Assembly: GCA_030690875.1 (NCBI GenBank)
Contig: JAUYFP010000079.1
Span: forward strand, 1-12,281
Direction: 5' to 3'
Origin: a bacterium
GTDB lineage: Bacteria > Patescibacteriota > Patescibacteriia > UBA1558 > GWA2-36-10
Length of the DNA stretch: 12,281 nt
Under the pieces are notes generated by a model. The model saw only the letters and a list, made by a program, of their open reading frames with translations. It searched no databases and was not told where the DNA came from. Position numbers and translations under genes: made by a program. Numbering within the stretch: the stretch's first letter is position 1; each line of letters begins with the position of its first letter. Of this stretch, positions 6,621 to 11,624 are shown piece by piece.

Positions 6621-6845
6621 TCATGCTCCTTTGAGAGAGATTGTTTCCAGTGGCACAGTGAAAGGATGGGGAAAGCCGGGTACTGAGACTAGGCTAGTTA
6701 GCCGGATTTCAGCGCGATTTTCTTCATCCAAGGAAATGATTCTGACTTGTGGCGGTTCCAACATTTTGCCTTTTGTTCCTTTTGGGATTGTAGGCCAGTG
6801 TTGAAAAACCAAGTGATTTTTTAGGAAACAAATTGCTTGTTTCAT
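6621..6845 (-). CDS. Small protein with possible SH3-like barrel, unknown function
   Basis: Not recognised. 74 aa, soluble, with no signal or membrane segment. The stretch WPTIPKGTKGKMLEPPQVRI (17-36) followed by alternating strands (AEIRLTSLVSV, FTVPLETISL) resembles small SH3-like or KOW-type barrels, in which a PxGTxGxV turn opens the fold. That is a pattern impression only. Many prolines and two tryptic-length strands fit an all-beta protein. AGGAG lies 9 nt upstream of the ATG and overlaps the TAG stop of the gene before it. The gene is the middle member of the cassette and ends 2 nt before the zinc-finger gene. A plus-strand frame of 125 codons covers the same DNA but begins with TTG and has no ribosome site, so I prefer the minus strand. 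Confidence 0.62.
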   Translation of the reverse strand: MKQAICFLKNHLVFQHWPTIPKGTKGKMLEPPQVRIISLDEENRAEIRLTSLVSVPGFPHPFTVPLETISLKGA

Positions 6846-6857
6846 GGCTTTTCGCTC

Positions 6858-7298
6858 CTAGGTCGGATCCAGTGAGCTGGCGACTTCTTCAATATTTTTC
6901 ATAATTTCTATAAACATTTGGACCAGACCCATTAGAATCATCAGGCCAGCAGCCACAAAATACATAGAAGGAATGGTTATGGTATAACTCCAGCTAAGTC
7001 CTATAAAAACTTTTATAAAGGAGAAGATATCGGTGTTTTTTCTTCCGAAAGTAGAGCTGATGAGGATAAGGCCGGCAATATTAGGCAAAAGAATTGACCA
7101 GCTGTAGTCCATAAGCATCAGGGGTCCGGACACGCCGATGCATACCATAGCGAACGCTTGCCGGCGGTTGCTGATGGGTCGGGAAAAAGTGAGTCCTACG
7201 ATGAGTAGGCACAGGCCAACAACCAGCTCGGTGTGCTGGAATGCTCCCACAGCGCTCATGGCCAGACCGGCCAGAATACTAAGTAAGCCGTTTTTCAT
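6858..7298 (-). CDS. Small polytopic membrane protein, unknown function
   Basis: Not recognised. The 146-aa protein is mostly hydrophobic, with five or six short membrane segments at about 4-20, 24-38, 48-63, 67-82, 92-109 and 111-130. A basic loop (SRPISNRRQ, 39-47) should face the cytoplasm. A short polar tail ends in NIEEVASSLDPT. No catalytic motif is visible. ATG at 7298 has a good AGGAG six nt upstream, and a TTGACA promoter lies about 60 bp further up. It is the first gene of the three-gene cassette. Much of its DNA is richer in G+C than the core genes (for example 34 of 60 bases at 7141-7200), and it uses strong Shine-Dalgarno signals that its neighbours mostly lack. This may mean acquisition from elsewhere, or simply a well-expressed unit. 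Confidence 0.75.
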   Translation of the reverse strand: MKNGLLSILAGLAMSAVGAFQHTELVVGLCLLIVGLTFSRPISNRRQAFAMVCIGVSGPLMLMDYSWSILLPNIAGLILISSTFGRKNTDIFSFIKVFIGLSWSYTITIPSMYFVAAGLMILMGLVQMFIEIMKNIEEVASSLDPT

Positions 7299-7356
7299 TT
7301 TCTACTCCTACTTTCTGACTGGGGTTAAAATTTGTTAGAGGACGAATATCCATGTA

Positions 7357-7386
7357 AATATAAGCTTGTTTGGCCAATGTTGTCAA
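7357..7386 (-). promoter_or_regulatory. Promoter of the small-protein cassette
   Basis: On the minus strand, a perfect TTGACA (plus 7381-7386), an 18-bp spacer and TATATT (7357-7362). It can equally be read as 17 bp to TTATAT. It points toward the membrane-protein gene starting at 7298 and gives a leader of about 50 nt. This is the best -35 in the window. Confidence 0.7.
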
Positions 7387-7437
7387 TAAAATAATATAGC
7401 CGAGTGCCAAGCACTAATGTTTATTTATTATCTAGGG

Positions 7438-7468
7438 GTGCAGTGACCCCGCAAAGTGGGATCGCCAC
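7438..7468. repeat. Imperfect GC-rich palindrome in the divergent intergenic region
   Basis: GACCCCGC (7445-7452), loop AAA, GTGGGATC (7456-7463) pair with one mismatch and one G-U. Outer GTG (7438-7440) and CAC (7466-7468) extend the stem across a 2-nt bulge. No T run follows on either strand, so it is not a standard terminator. It lies between the two divergent promoters of the 7299-7648 intergenic stretch, which otherwise holds only those promoters and the rpsB leader structures. Confidence 0.45.
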
Positions 7469-7491
7469 AAGGTCAATCACAGGCCAAAGAC

Positions 7492-7520
7492 TTGCTTTTT
7501 CTGAATTTTTGTGTTAAAGT
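7492..7520 (+). promoter_or_regulatory. Promoter of rpsB-tsf, with extended -10
   Basis: TTGCTT (7492-7497), 17-bp spacer and TAAAGT (7515-7520) preceded by TG at 7512-7513 (TGtTAAAGT). The predicted start near 7527 gives a leader of about 120 nt for rpsB, long enough to hold the hairpins at 7559-7600 and 7617-7633. Confidence 0.65.
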
Positions 7521-7543
7521 ATTGCTGATTTAATTTAACACAA
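7509..7543. promoter_or_regulatory. 10-bp inverted repeat overlapping the rpsB -10
   Basis: TTGTGTTAAA (7509-7518) and TTTAACACAA (7534-7543) are perfect inverted repeats with a 15-bp gap. The left arm covers most of the -10 of the rpsB promoter and the right arm covers the early transcript. This is the geometry of an operator for a dimeric repressor, or of two half-sites. The left arm is upstream of the predicted start, so an RNA hairpin is unlikely unless transcription begins earlier. Confidence 0.45.
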
Positions 7544-7558
7544 GCATTTTAGTTTTGA

Positions 7559-7600
7559 TATTTGACTTCCTTCCTGTCAGCAATGACAGGCAGTCAAATA
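7559..7600 (+). promoter_or_regulatory. Long hairpin in the rpsB leader
   Basis: TATTTGACT (7559-7567) pairs perfectly with AGTCAAATA (7592-7600). Inside, CCTGTCA (7573-7579) pairs with TGACAGG (7584-7590) around GCAA, a GNRA tetraloop. The two stems are separated by a 5/1 internal loop. A second hairpin, GCTCTC-AATAA-GAGGGC (7617-7633), follows, just before the AAAGGA ribosome site (7636-7641). This is a plausible autoregulatory leader for uS2. Known rpsB leaders occur in other bacteria, but I cannot show homology. Confidence 0.5.
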
Positions 7601-7648
7601 AATAAAATGCGGGTAAGCTCTCAATAAGAGGGCAGAAAGGAAAGAAAT

Positions 7649-8329
7649 ATGAATTTGCCAACACTAGAAGAATTGCTAAAAATGGGTGTTCATTTTGGCC
7701 ATCAAACTGCCAAAAGATACCCTAAAGCGCAAAGTTACATCCACAGCCAACGCGGCGGTATCCATATTATTGATTTGGAAAAAACTCAAGAAGCTTTGAA
7801 AAAAGCTATGGAGTTTGCCCAGAAAATTACCAAAAGCGGCGGGCTTATTTTATTTATCGGCTCCAAAAAGCAGGCCAAAAAAATCGTGGCCGAGGCGGCC
7901 AAAAATTGTGGTATGCCTTATATTACTGGACGCTGGCTAGGCGGAACTTTTACCAATTTTGAAAATATTTCCAAGCTTACTAGAAAATTAGACCGAATGG
8001 AAAAAGAAGAAGTTGATGGCACTTGGGAAGTTTATACTAAAAAAGAGCAGGTTACTTTTAAAAAAGAATTAGGAAAACTTCAAGAAACAGTCGGCGGTAT
8101 AAAAATCATGAAAACTTTGCCAAAAGCTATTTTTGTGGTTGATATCAGAAAAGAAAAAACCGCTGTTTCGGAAGCCAATCGGATGAAAATTCCTATCATT
8201 GCTATGGTTGACACTAATGTTAATCCAGAGAAAACTCAGTATCCTATTCCAGCCAATGATGACGCTGTGAAATCAATAGATATAATTACCAATTTAATGG
8301 CGAGCGCTATTAAAGAAGTAAAAGTTTAA
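7649..8329 (+). CDS. rpsB: Ribosomal protein uS2
   Basis: Small-subunit protein assembled late near the head-platform junction, needed for bS1 binding where S1 exists. The 226-aa sequence is complete, with hallmark stretches MGVHFGHQTAKRYPKAQSYI (12-31), GGIHIIDLEKT (36-46), FIGSKKQAKKIV, ITGRWLGGTFTNF with GG(T)FTN in place of the common GGTLTN, a central coiled-coil region, LPKAIFVVDIRKEKTAVSEA and IPIIAMVDTNVNP near the end. The ATG at 7649 has one of the better ribosome sites in the window (AAAGGA, 7-nt spacing). It heads the rpsB-tsf operon, with a promoter about 130 bp upstream and a structured leader that may provide feedback control. The codon and base composition matches the core genes around it. 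Confidence 0.97.
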   Translation: MNLPTLEELLKMGVHFGHQTAKRYPKAQSYIHSQRGGIHIIDLEKTQEALKKAMEFAQKITKSGGLILFIGSKKQAKKIVAEAAKNCGMPYITGRWLGGTFTNFENISKLTRKLDRMEKEEVDGTWEVYTKKEQVTFKKELGKLQETVGGIKIMKTLPKAIFVVDIRKEKTAVSEANRMKIPIIAMVDTNVNPEKTQYPIPANDDAVKSIDIITNLMASAIKEVKV

Positions 8330-8356
8330 TTTATTATAAATAGGAAAAATAAAAAT

Positions 8357-9130
8357 ATGTCTTTGGAATTAATCAAAGAAATTAGGCAAATAACTGGCGC
8401 GGGCATGTCTGATGTTAAAGTTGCGCTAGACGAAGCCACTGGCGATAGAGCTAGGGCTATTGAAATATTGAGAAAAAGAGGCCAAAAAATTGCCGCTAAA
8501 AAATCAGCTAGAGAAATAAAAGAAGGCGTTATTGCCTTTGCTTCGACTGATGATAAAATAGCCGTGGTTTCTTTGGGTTGTGAAACAGACTTTGTGGCTA
8601 GAAATGAAGGTTTTCAGCAAGCAGTTTCCACTTTGGCGGAAAAATTATTATCTCTTGGCAAAGATGAGTTTTCGGCTTGGGCAACAAAATATATTCAAGA
8701 TGAATTGATTGTCAAAATCGGCGAAAATTTGAGCTTGGTGAATTTTGATGTGTTATCAGGCAAGATTATCGGCACTTATCTTCATTCCAACAAAAAAGTT
8801 GCCTCCGTAGTGGTATTTTCCAAGGGCAGTCAGGAAATTGCCAAAGAAGTGGCTATGCATATTGCGGCTATGGCGCCAAAATATCTTCGTCCGGAAGAAG
8901 TGCCCAGCGAGGAGCTGGCTAAGGAAAAAGAAATTTACGGCGAACAATTAAAAAAAGAAAACAAACCAGAAGCAATCTTGGTCAAAATTTTAGAGGGCAA
9001 AGTGCAGAAATATTATAGCGAAGTTTGTCTTTTGAATCAGCCCTATATCAAAGATGATAAAAAATCCATTGAGCAGTTTTTGAAAGATAACTCAGCAGAA
9101 ATAGAAAAGTTTGCTTATTATTCTCTTTAA
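8357..9130 (+). CDS. tsf: Elongation factor Ts
   Basis: Guanine-nucleotide exchange factor for EF-Tu in the cytoplasm. An N-terminal UBA-like domain (about 1-52) contains IRQITGAGMSDVKVALDEA (9-27) and LRKRGQKIAAKKS (38-50). The core carries the EF-Tu-contacting motif TDFVARN (77-83). Two further core stretches, HIAAMAPKYLRPEEVP and CLLNQPYIKD, are also typical of the family. At 257 aa it is the mid-length form, shorter than the E. coli protein. AGGA at 8342-8345 stands 11 nt before the ATG at 8357. It follows rpsB by 27 nt, the nearly universal rpsB-tsf pairing, and a strong terminator follows its stop. Confidence 0.97.
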   Translation: MSLELIKEIRQITGAGMSDVKVALDEATGDRARAIEILRKRGQKIAAKKSAREIKEGVIAFASTDDKIAVVSLGCETDFVARNEGFQQAVSTLAEKLLSLGKDEFSAWATKYIQDELIVKIGENLSLVNFDVLSGKIIGTYLHSNKKVASVVVFSKGSQEIAKEVAMHIAAMAPKYLRPEEVPSEELAKEKEIYGEQLKKENKPEAILVKILEGKVQKYYSEVCLLNQPYIKDDKKSIEQFLKDNSAEIEKFAYYSL

Positions 9131-9143
9131 TACAATATCAGTT

Positions 9144-9173
9144 AATCAGCCTCGCGAAAGCGGGGCTGGTTTT
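9144..9173 (+). terminator. Terminator of rpsB-tsf with GAAA tetraloop
   Basis: Arms 9144-9155 and 9160-9171 pair over 12 bp, with two G-U pairs, around a GAAA (GNRA) tetraloop. TTTT at 9170-9173 follows, partly inside the stem. It starts 13 nt after the tsf stop and ends just before the pyrH promoter, making pyrH a separate unit. Confidence 0.8.
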
Positions 9174-9180
9174 AAAATCC

Positions 9181-9209
9181 TTGCTATTATCTAAGCAATT
9201 TGCCATAAT
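9181..9209 (+). promoter_or_regulatory. Promoter of pyrH, with extended -10
   Basis: TTGCTA (9181-9186), 17-bp spacer and CATAAT (9204-9209) preceded by TG at 9201-9202 (TGcCATAAT). The leader would be about 23 nt. A small inverted repeat, TTGCT (9181-9185) and AGCAA (9194-9198), overlaps the -35 and could be a regulator site or chance. Confidence 0.65.
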
Positions 9210-9238
9210 AACATTGGTATTTTTAAGAAAATAAAAAA

Positions 9239-9943
9239 ATGAAAAAAAGGATTATTATCAAAACATCAGGAGAAACTTTTGGTCAGGCGCGGGCAGAAAC
9301 CAATTTGGATTTTGCGGCCATAAAGTCATTGGCTCAATCTTTGAAAAAACTAGTGTCTTTGGGCTATCAAGTGGCTATTGTTGCTGGCGCTGGCAATATT
9401 TTCCGCGCTAGGATGATAGCGGGAGAGGAAATTGATAGAACGAGTGCTGATCATATCGGCATGCTGGCCACTCATATCAATGCCTTGGCCTTGGAATCAG
9501 CTCTTGAAAAAATAGGACAAAAGGCAGTAGTAATGTCTCCTTTTGCTATGCCAAAAATTGCCAAAGCCATGAATCATCAGGAGGCGATTGATTACTTGGA
9601 AATAAAGACAGTTGTGATTTTTGCCGGCGGAACAGGCAGTCCTTATTTTACTACTGACACCTGTTTGATACTGCGCGCCTTGGAAATAAAAGCGGATCAA
9701 GTGTATAAAGCCACTAATGTCTTGGGTGTTTATGATAAAAATCCGAGCAAATACAAAAATGCCAAACTATACAAAACACTTAGTTATGATGAGGCCTTAA
9801 AGAAAAATTTACAGCTTATGGACGCTACTGCTTTTGCTCTGGCCAGAGACAATCAGGTCAAGGTGATGGTTTTTAAATACAGTCCGGATAATTTAATCAA
9901 AGCAATTAGTAAAAATAATATTGGCACTAAAATTACTAATTAA
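9239..9943 (+). CDS. pyrH: UMP kinase
   Basis: Bacterial-type uridylate kinase of the amino-acid-kinase fold; converts UMP and ATP to UDP and ADP, usually as a hexamer in the cytoplasm. 234 aa, standard length. Visible motifs are KTSGE (8-12), VAGAGNIFRAR (48-58, where many enzymes have GGGN), DRTSADHIGMLATHINALAL (66-85), the acceptor-site loop FAGGTGSPYFTTDT (128-141), KATNVLGVYDKNP (157-169, with Leu162 where Asp is usual) and MDATAFALARDNQ (194-206). The ATG at 9239 follows an A-rich stretch without a clear ribosome site. In most bacteria frr follows pyrH; here the next gene is a PSP1 protein and frr is not in the window. It has its own promoter after the tsf terminator. Confidence 0.95.
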   Translation: MKKRIIIKTSGETFGQARAETNLDFAAIKSLAQSLKKLVSLGYQVAIVAGAGNIFRARMIAGEEIDRTSADHIGMLATHINALALESALEKIGQKAVVMSPFAMPKIAKAMNHQEAIDYLEIKTVVIFAGGTGSPYFTTDTCLILRALEIKADQVYKATNVLGVYDKNPSKYKNAKLYKTLSYDEALKKNLQLMDATAFALARDNQVKVMVFKYSPDNLIKAISKNNIGTKITN

Positions 9944-9965
9944 AAACAAGTTAATAATTTATTTT

Positions 9966-9992
9966 AAACTAATAATTAATTTCTAATTGGGT
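9966..9992 (+). repeat. Direct repeat, copy A
   Basis: This 27-bp sequence beginning AAACTAATAATTAATTT is repeated at 10084-10110 with a single C-to-T difference. The copies start 118 bp apart within the pyrH-PSP1 gap. Its 3' half forms the left arm of the hairpin at 9978-10009. Confidence 0.75.
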
Positions 9993-10009
9993 TCACCCAG
10001 TTAGAAATT
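9978..10009 (+). repeat. Long hairpin after pyrH
   Basis: AATTTCTAA (9978-9986) pairs with TTAGAAATT (10001-10009). The stem continues through a T-G wobble and TGGG/CCCA to a TTCA loop (9992-9995), 14 bp in all. No T run follows, so it is at best a weak terminator. It may stabilise the 3' end of pyrH mRNA or be part of a duplicated element, since its left arm lies in direct repeat copy A. Confidence 0.6.
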
Positions 10010-10035
10010 CACGAAGTTTAGTTATAGTGATAAGG

Positions 10036-10041
10036 TATAAT
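10036..10041 (+). promoter_or_regulatory. Isolated consensus -10 before the PSP1 gene
   Basis: A perfect TATAAT lies 67 nt upstream of the GTG start, and a second TATAAT is at 10060-10065. Neither has a recognisable -35 or an extended TG. One may still drive the PSP1 gene, but in AT-rich DNA the match is weak evidence. Confidence 0.3.
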
Positions 10042-10083
10042 GAGATAAATTAATTCCACTATAATTTCTACTAGGGTAAAAAC

Positions 10084-10110
10084 AAACTAATAATTAATTT
10101 TTAATTGGGT
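10084..10110 (+). repeat. Direct repeat, copy B, running into the PSP1 start codon
   Basis: Second copy of the 27-bp repeat at 9966-9992, with one mismatch. Its last two bases are the first two of the GTG start of the PSP1 gene, so the element has supplied, or is constrained by, the translation start region. It lacks the right arm that makes copy A a hairpin. Confidence 0.75.
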
Positions 10111-10975
10111 GAAAGTTGTAAAAGTACAATTTCATAGCGCTGATAAAGAATATTATTTTTTGCCGGAGTTTAGTAATTCTTCAAAAAAAATAGACTTAGG
10201 CGATCAGGTAATAGCGGAAACTGTCTTGGGGCAGGATATCGGCGTTGTTACTAGTTGGGCTGACTGGCAGTCTTGTGAAAACTGTTCAACTGAGATTGAT
10301 AAAAATTGTGATGAGCAGAAAAATGAAACAGATATAAAACCCTTACTTCGTCCAGCCAGCAAAGATGATTTGGACAAAGCGGAAAAAATCAGCCAAGAGT
10401 ATCCAAACTATCTGAAAAAATGCAACGAGCTGATTGATAAAGCTGGTCTGAGTAATATGAAGCTGGTTGATGTGTCGGAATCTTTTGACAACAAGCGTTT
10501 GACTTTTTATTTTATCTCCGATAATCGGGTTGATTTTCGGGAACTGGTCAAAGATTTGGTAAAGTTTTATCACAAAAAAATTCGTTTACAGCAGATAGGC
10601 GTGCGTGATGCCGCCAAAATGGAAGGGGACTTTGGTCCCTGTGGTTTGCCACTTTGCTGTCGCAGTTGGCTGAATAATATTGGCAATGTCAGTCCGGATT
10701 TTGTCAAAGATCAGGAGCTGACTCATCGTGGAGCCGAGCGTTTGGCTGGTCCCTGTGGCCGTTTGAAATGCTGTTTGCGCTTTGAAGAAGAAGCTTATAA
10801 ATATAATTTGGATAAACTGCCAAAAGTAGGCGAGGAAATAAAAACTAAGGCCGGCCTAGCTATAGTTAGAACAGTGCATCCATTAAAACAGACAGTGGAA
10901 ATAGAATTAGACGGCGCCATAATTGAATATCCATATTTAGAAGGCAAGCTTTGCCAAAAAACAACCGAAGAATAA
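10109..10975 (+). CDS. PSP1-domain protein, RicT (YaaT)-like
   Basis: 288-aa soluble protein. An N-terminal region starts with VVKVQFHSADKEYYFLP and contains LGDQVIAET and GQDIGVVTSW. The PSP1 core has DKRLTFYF-type strands (DNKRLTFYFISDNRVDFREL, 127-146) and the cysteine-rich block GPCGLPLCCRSWL (176-188) and GPCGRLKCCLRFEEEAY (214-230). Cysteines 178, 183, 184, 216, 221 and 222 match the pattern that in B. subtilis RicT helps bind [4Fe-4S] clusters in the RicAFT complex, which acts with RNase Y on mRNA processing. RicA and RicF are not in the window, so the role here is open. Three more cysteines (56, 59 and 67, SCENC) lie in the N-terminal part. The GTG at 10109 is chosen because MKVVKVQF aligns with family N-termini and no upstream ATG is in frame. 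No Shine-Dalgarno is seen. Confidence 0.88.
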   Translation: MKVVKVQFHSADKEYYFLPEFSNSSKKIDLGDQVIAETVLGQDIGVVTSWADWQSCENCSTEIDKNCDEQKNETDIKPLLRPASKDDLDKAEKISQEYPNYLKKCNELIDKAGLSNMKLVDVSESFDNKRLTFYFISDNRVDFRELVKDLVKFYHKKIRLQQIGVRDAAKMEGDFGPCGLPLCCRSWLNNIGNVSPDFVKDQELTHRGAERLAGPCGRLKCCLRFEEEAYKYNLDKLPKVGEEIKTKAGLAIVRTVHPLKQTVEIELDGAIIEYPYLEGKLCQKTTEE

Positions 10976-10988
10976 ATTTTAGGTATAT

Positions 10989-11017
10989 TTGACTTATTTT
11001 CTTATTTTCTGTATATT
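10989..11017 (+). promoter_or_regulatory. Promoter of hicBA
   Basis: TTGACT (10989-10994), 17-bp spacer and TATATT (11012-11017), five of six matches in each hexamer. Similar direct repeats overlap the two elements: GTATATTTGAC (10983-10993) and GTATATTTTAGAC (11011-11023). These could be operator half-sites. The leader would be about 17 nt. Confidence 0.6.
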
Positions 11018-11040
11018 TTAGACACTAAACACCAAGTATT

Positions 11041-11259
11041 ATGCGTAAAATTGAATTAAAAAATGTAGTCTGGAAAGAAGGCAAATATTATGTAGCCCGA
11101 TGTTTAAATGTTGAGGTGTCTAGTTTTGGTAAAACAAAAAAAGAAGCGCTGGCTAATTTAGATGAAGCTCTGGAATTATTTTTTGAAGATGTGGAAATAT
11201 CCAAAGTATCTAAGATAGAAAAACCGGAAGTGGTTAAGCTGTCTATAAGTTATGCCTAG
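11041..11259 (+). CDS. hicB: HicB-family antitoxin, short form
   Basis: 72-aa HicB-like domain that would bind and block the HicA toxin encoded just downstream. The signature is the strand-turn-strand VVWKEGKYYVARCLNVEVSS (9-28), then GKTKKEALANLDEALELFFE (30-49), a partially degraded RNase-H-like fold. Full HicB proteins usually carry a C-terminal HTH or ribbon-helix-helix DNA-binding domain; this one stops after the HicB domain with a short tail (KPEVVKLSISYA), so it may not repress its own promoter. The order is hicB before hicA, opposite to E. coli but seen in other lineages. The ATG at 11041 has no clear ribosome site. The stop overlaps the hicA start by 8 nt, which couples their translation and favours antitoxin synthesis first. 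Confidence 0.88.
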   Translation: MRKIELKNVVWKEGKYYVARCLNVEVSSFGKTKKEALANLDEALELFFEDVEISKVSKIEKPEVVKLSISYA

Positions 11260-11470
11260 ATTATATTCATCAAACCAGATTATTAAAGTCCTTATTTGTC
11301 GGGGCTTTATTTTTATATCCCAAAAAGGATCTCATGCCAAATACCGTTTATACACTAAGCCAGTTTTGACTGTCATTGTGCCAACTAGTAAAAAAGAGAT
11401 ACCAATGGGTACTTTCAAGTCTATTTTGCGGCAGGCCAATTTAGCAGAAGAGGATTTTAAAAGAAAATAG
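11252..11470 (+). CDS. hicA: HicA-family mRNA interferase toxin
   Basis: 72-aa protein with the dsRBD-like HicA (YcfA) fold. In known systems HicA cleaves mRNAs and tmRNA until HicB neutralises it. The N-terminal helix (SSNQIIKVLICRGFIFI) is followed by the hallmark QKGSHAKYR (24-32), in which His28 is the expected catalytic residue. IVPTSKKEIPMGTFKSILRQ (43-62) matches the family's conserved second half, where the glycine precedes the last helix. It looks intact. The ATG lies inside the end of hicB, so it has no separate ribosome site and depends on hicB translation. A strong terminator closes the unit about 48 nt downstream. Confidence 0.9.
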   Translation: MPRLYSSNQIIKVLICRGFIFISQKGSHAKYRLYTKPVLTVIVPTSKKEIPMGTFKSILRQANLAEEDFKRK

Positions 11471-11517
11471 TCCAAGTTTTTTTCATTAGTCTGCTTGGAT
11501 AAATTCTAGCTAATAAT

Positions 11518-11547
11518 AAAATCGTTCGTCAAAGAACGGTTTTTTTG
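11518..11547 (+). terminator. Terminator of hicBA
   Basis: AAATCGTTC (11518-11526 or 11519-11527, slippage possible) pairs with GAACGGTTT (11534-11542) around GTCAAA, with one T-G pair, followed by an uninterrupted T run through 11546. It lies about 50 nt after the hicA stop. The T run overlaps the extended -10 of the next promoter. Confidence 0.8.
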
Positions 11548-11554
11548 CTATAAT
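11546..11554 (+). promoter_or_regulatory. Extended -10 promoter of gap
   Basis: TGcTATAAT, a perfect -10 hexamer (11549-11554) with extended TG, starts within the hicBA terminator's T run. The -35 region is poor (TCGTCA or TTCGTC near 11526), as tolerated by extended -10 promoters. The predicted leader to the ATG at 11625 is about 64 nt. Confidence 0.6.
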
Positions 11555-11560
11555 AAAAGT

Positions 11561-11600
11561 AAGTTAAAATTTTTTTAACTTTTTCACTATTTGGGTGAAA
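11561..11600 (+). promoter_or_regulatory. Two small hairpins in the gap leader
   Basis: AAGTTAAA (11561-11568) pairs with TTTAACTT (11574-11581), and TTTCAC (11582-11587) pairs with GTGAAA (11595-11600). The two stems are adjacent and occupy most of the predicted gap leader. The first is all A-T apart from one G-C and may be fortuitous. The first plus its trailing TTTC could also act as a weak terminator. Confidence 0.35.
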
Positions 11601-11624
11601 CCTTAAACTTTAAACTAGTTTTAT

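Noticed and set aside
6619-6624. Alternative ATG at 6624 for the zinc-finger-like gene
   Set aside because: The AAAGGAG site is only 1 nt away, too close; the ATG at 6618 is spaced 7 nt.
6427-6804. A 125-codon plus-strand frame over the small-protein cassette
   Set aside because: It starts with TTG, lacks a ribosome site and promoter, and lies opposite two minus-strand genes that have good Shine-Dalgarno sites and a terminator in the right orientation.
7403-7415. AGTGC-CAA-GCACT palindrome upstream of the cassette promoter
   Set aside because: Only 5 bp per arm and upstream of the -35; could be an activator site but is too short to support.
10105-11600. Shared TTGGGTGAAA before the PSP1 gene (10105-10114) and gap (11591-11600)
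   Set aside because: A 10-mer shared by two AT-rich leaders is likely chance; similar strings also occur inside rpmE (antisense) and near 5902.
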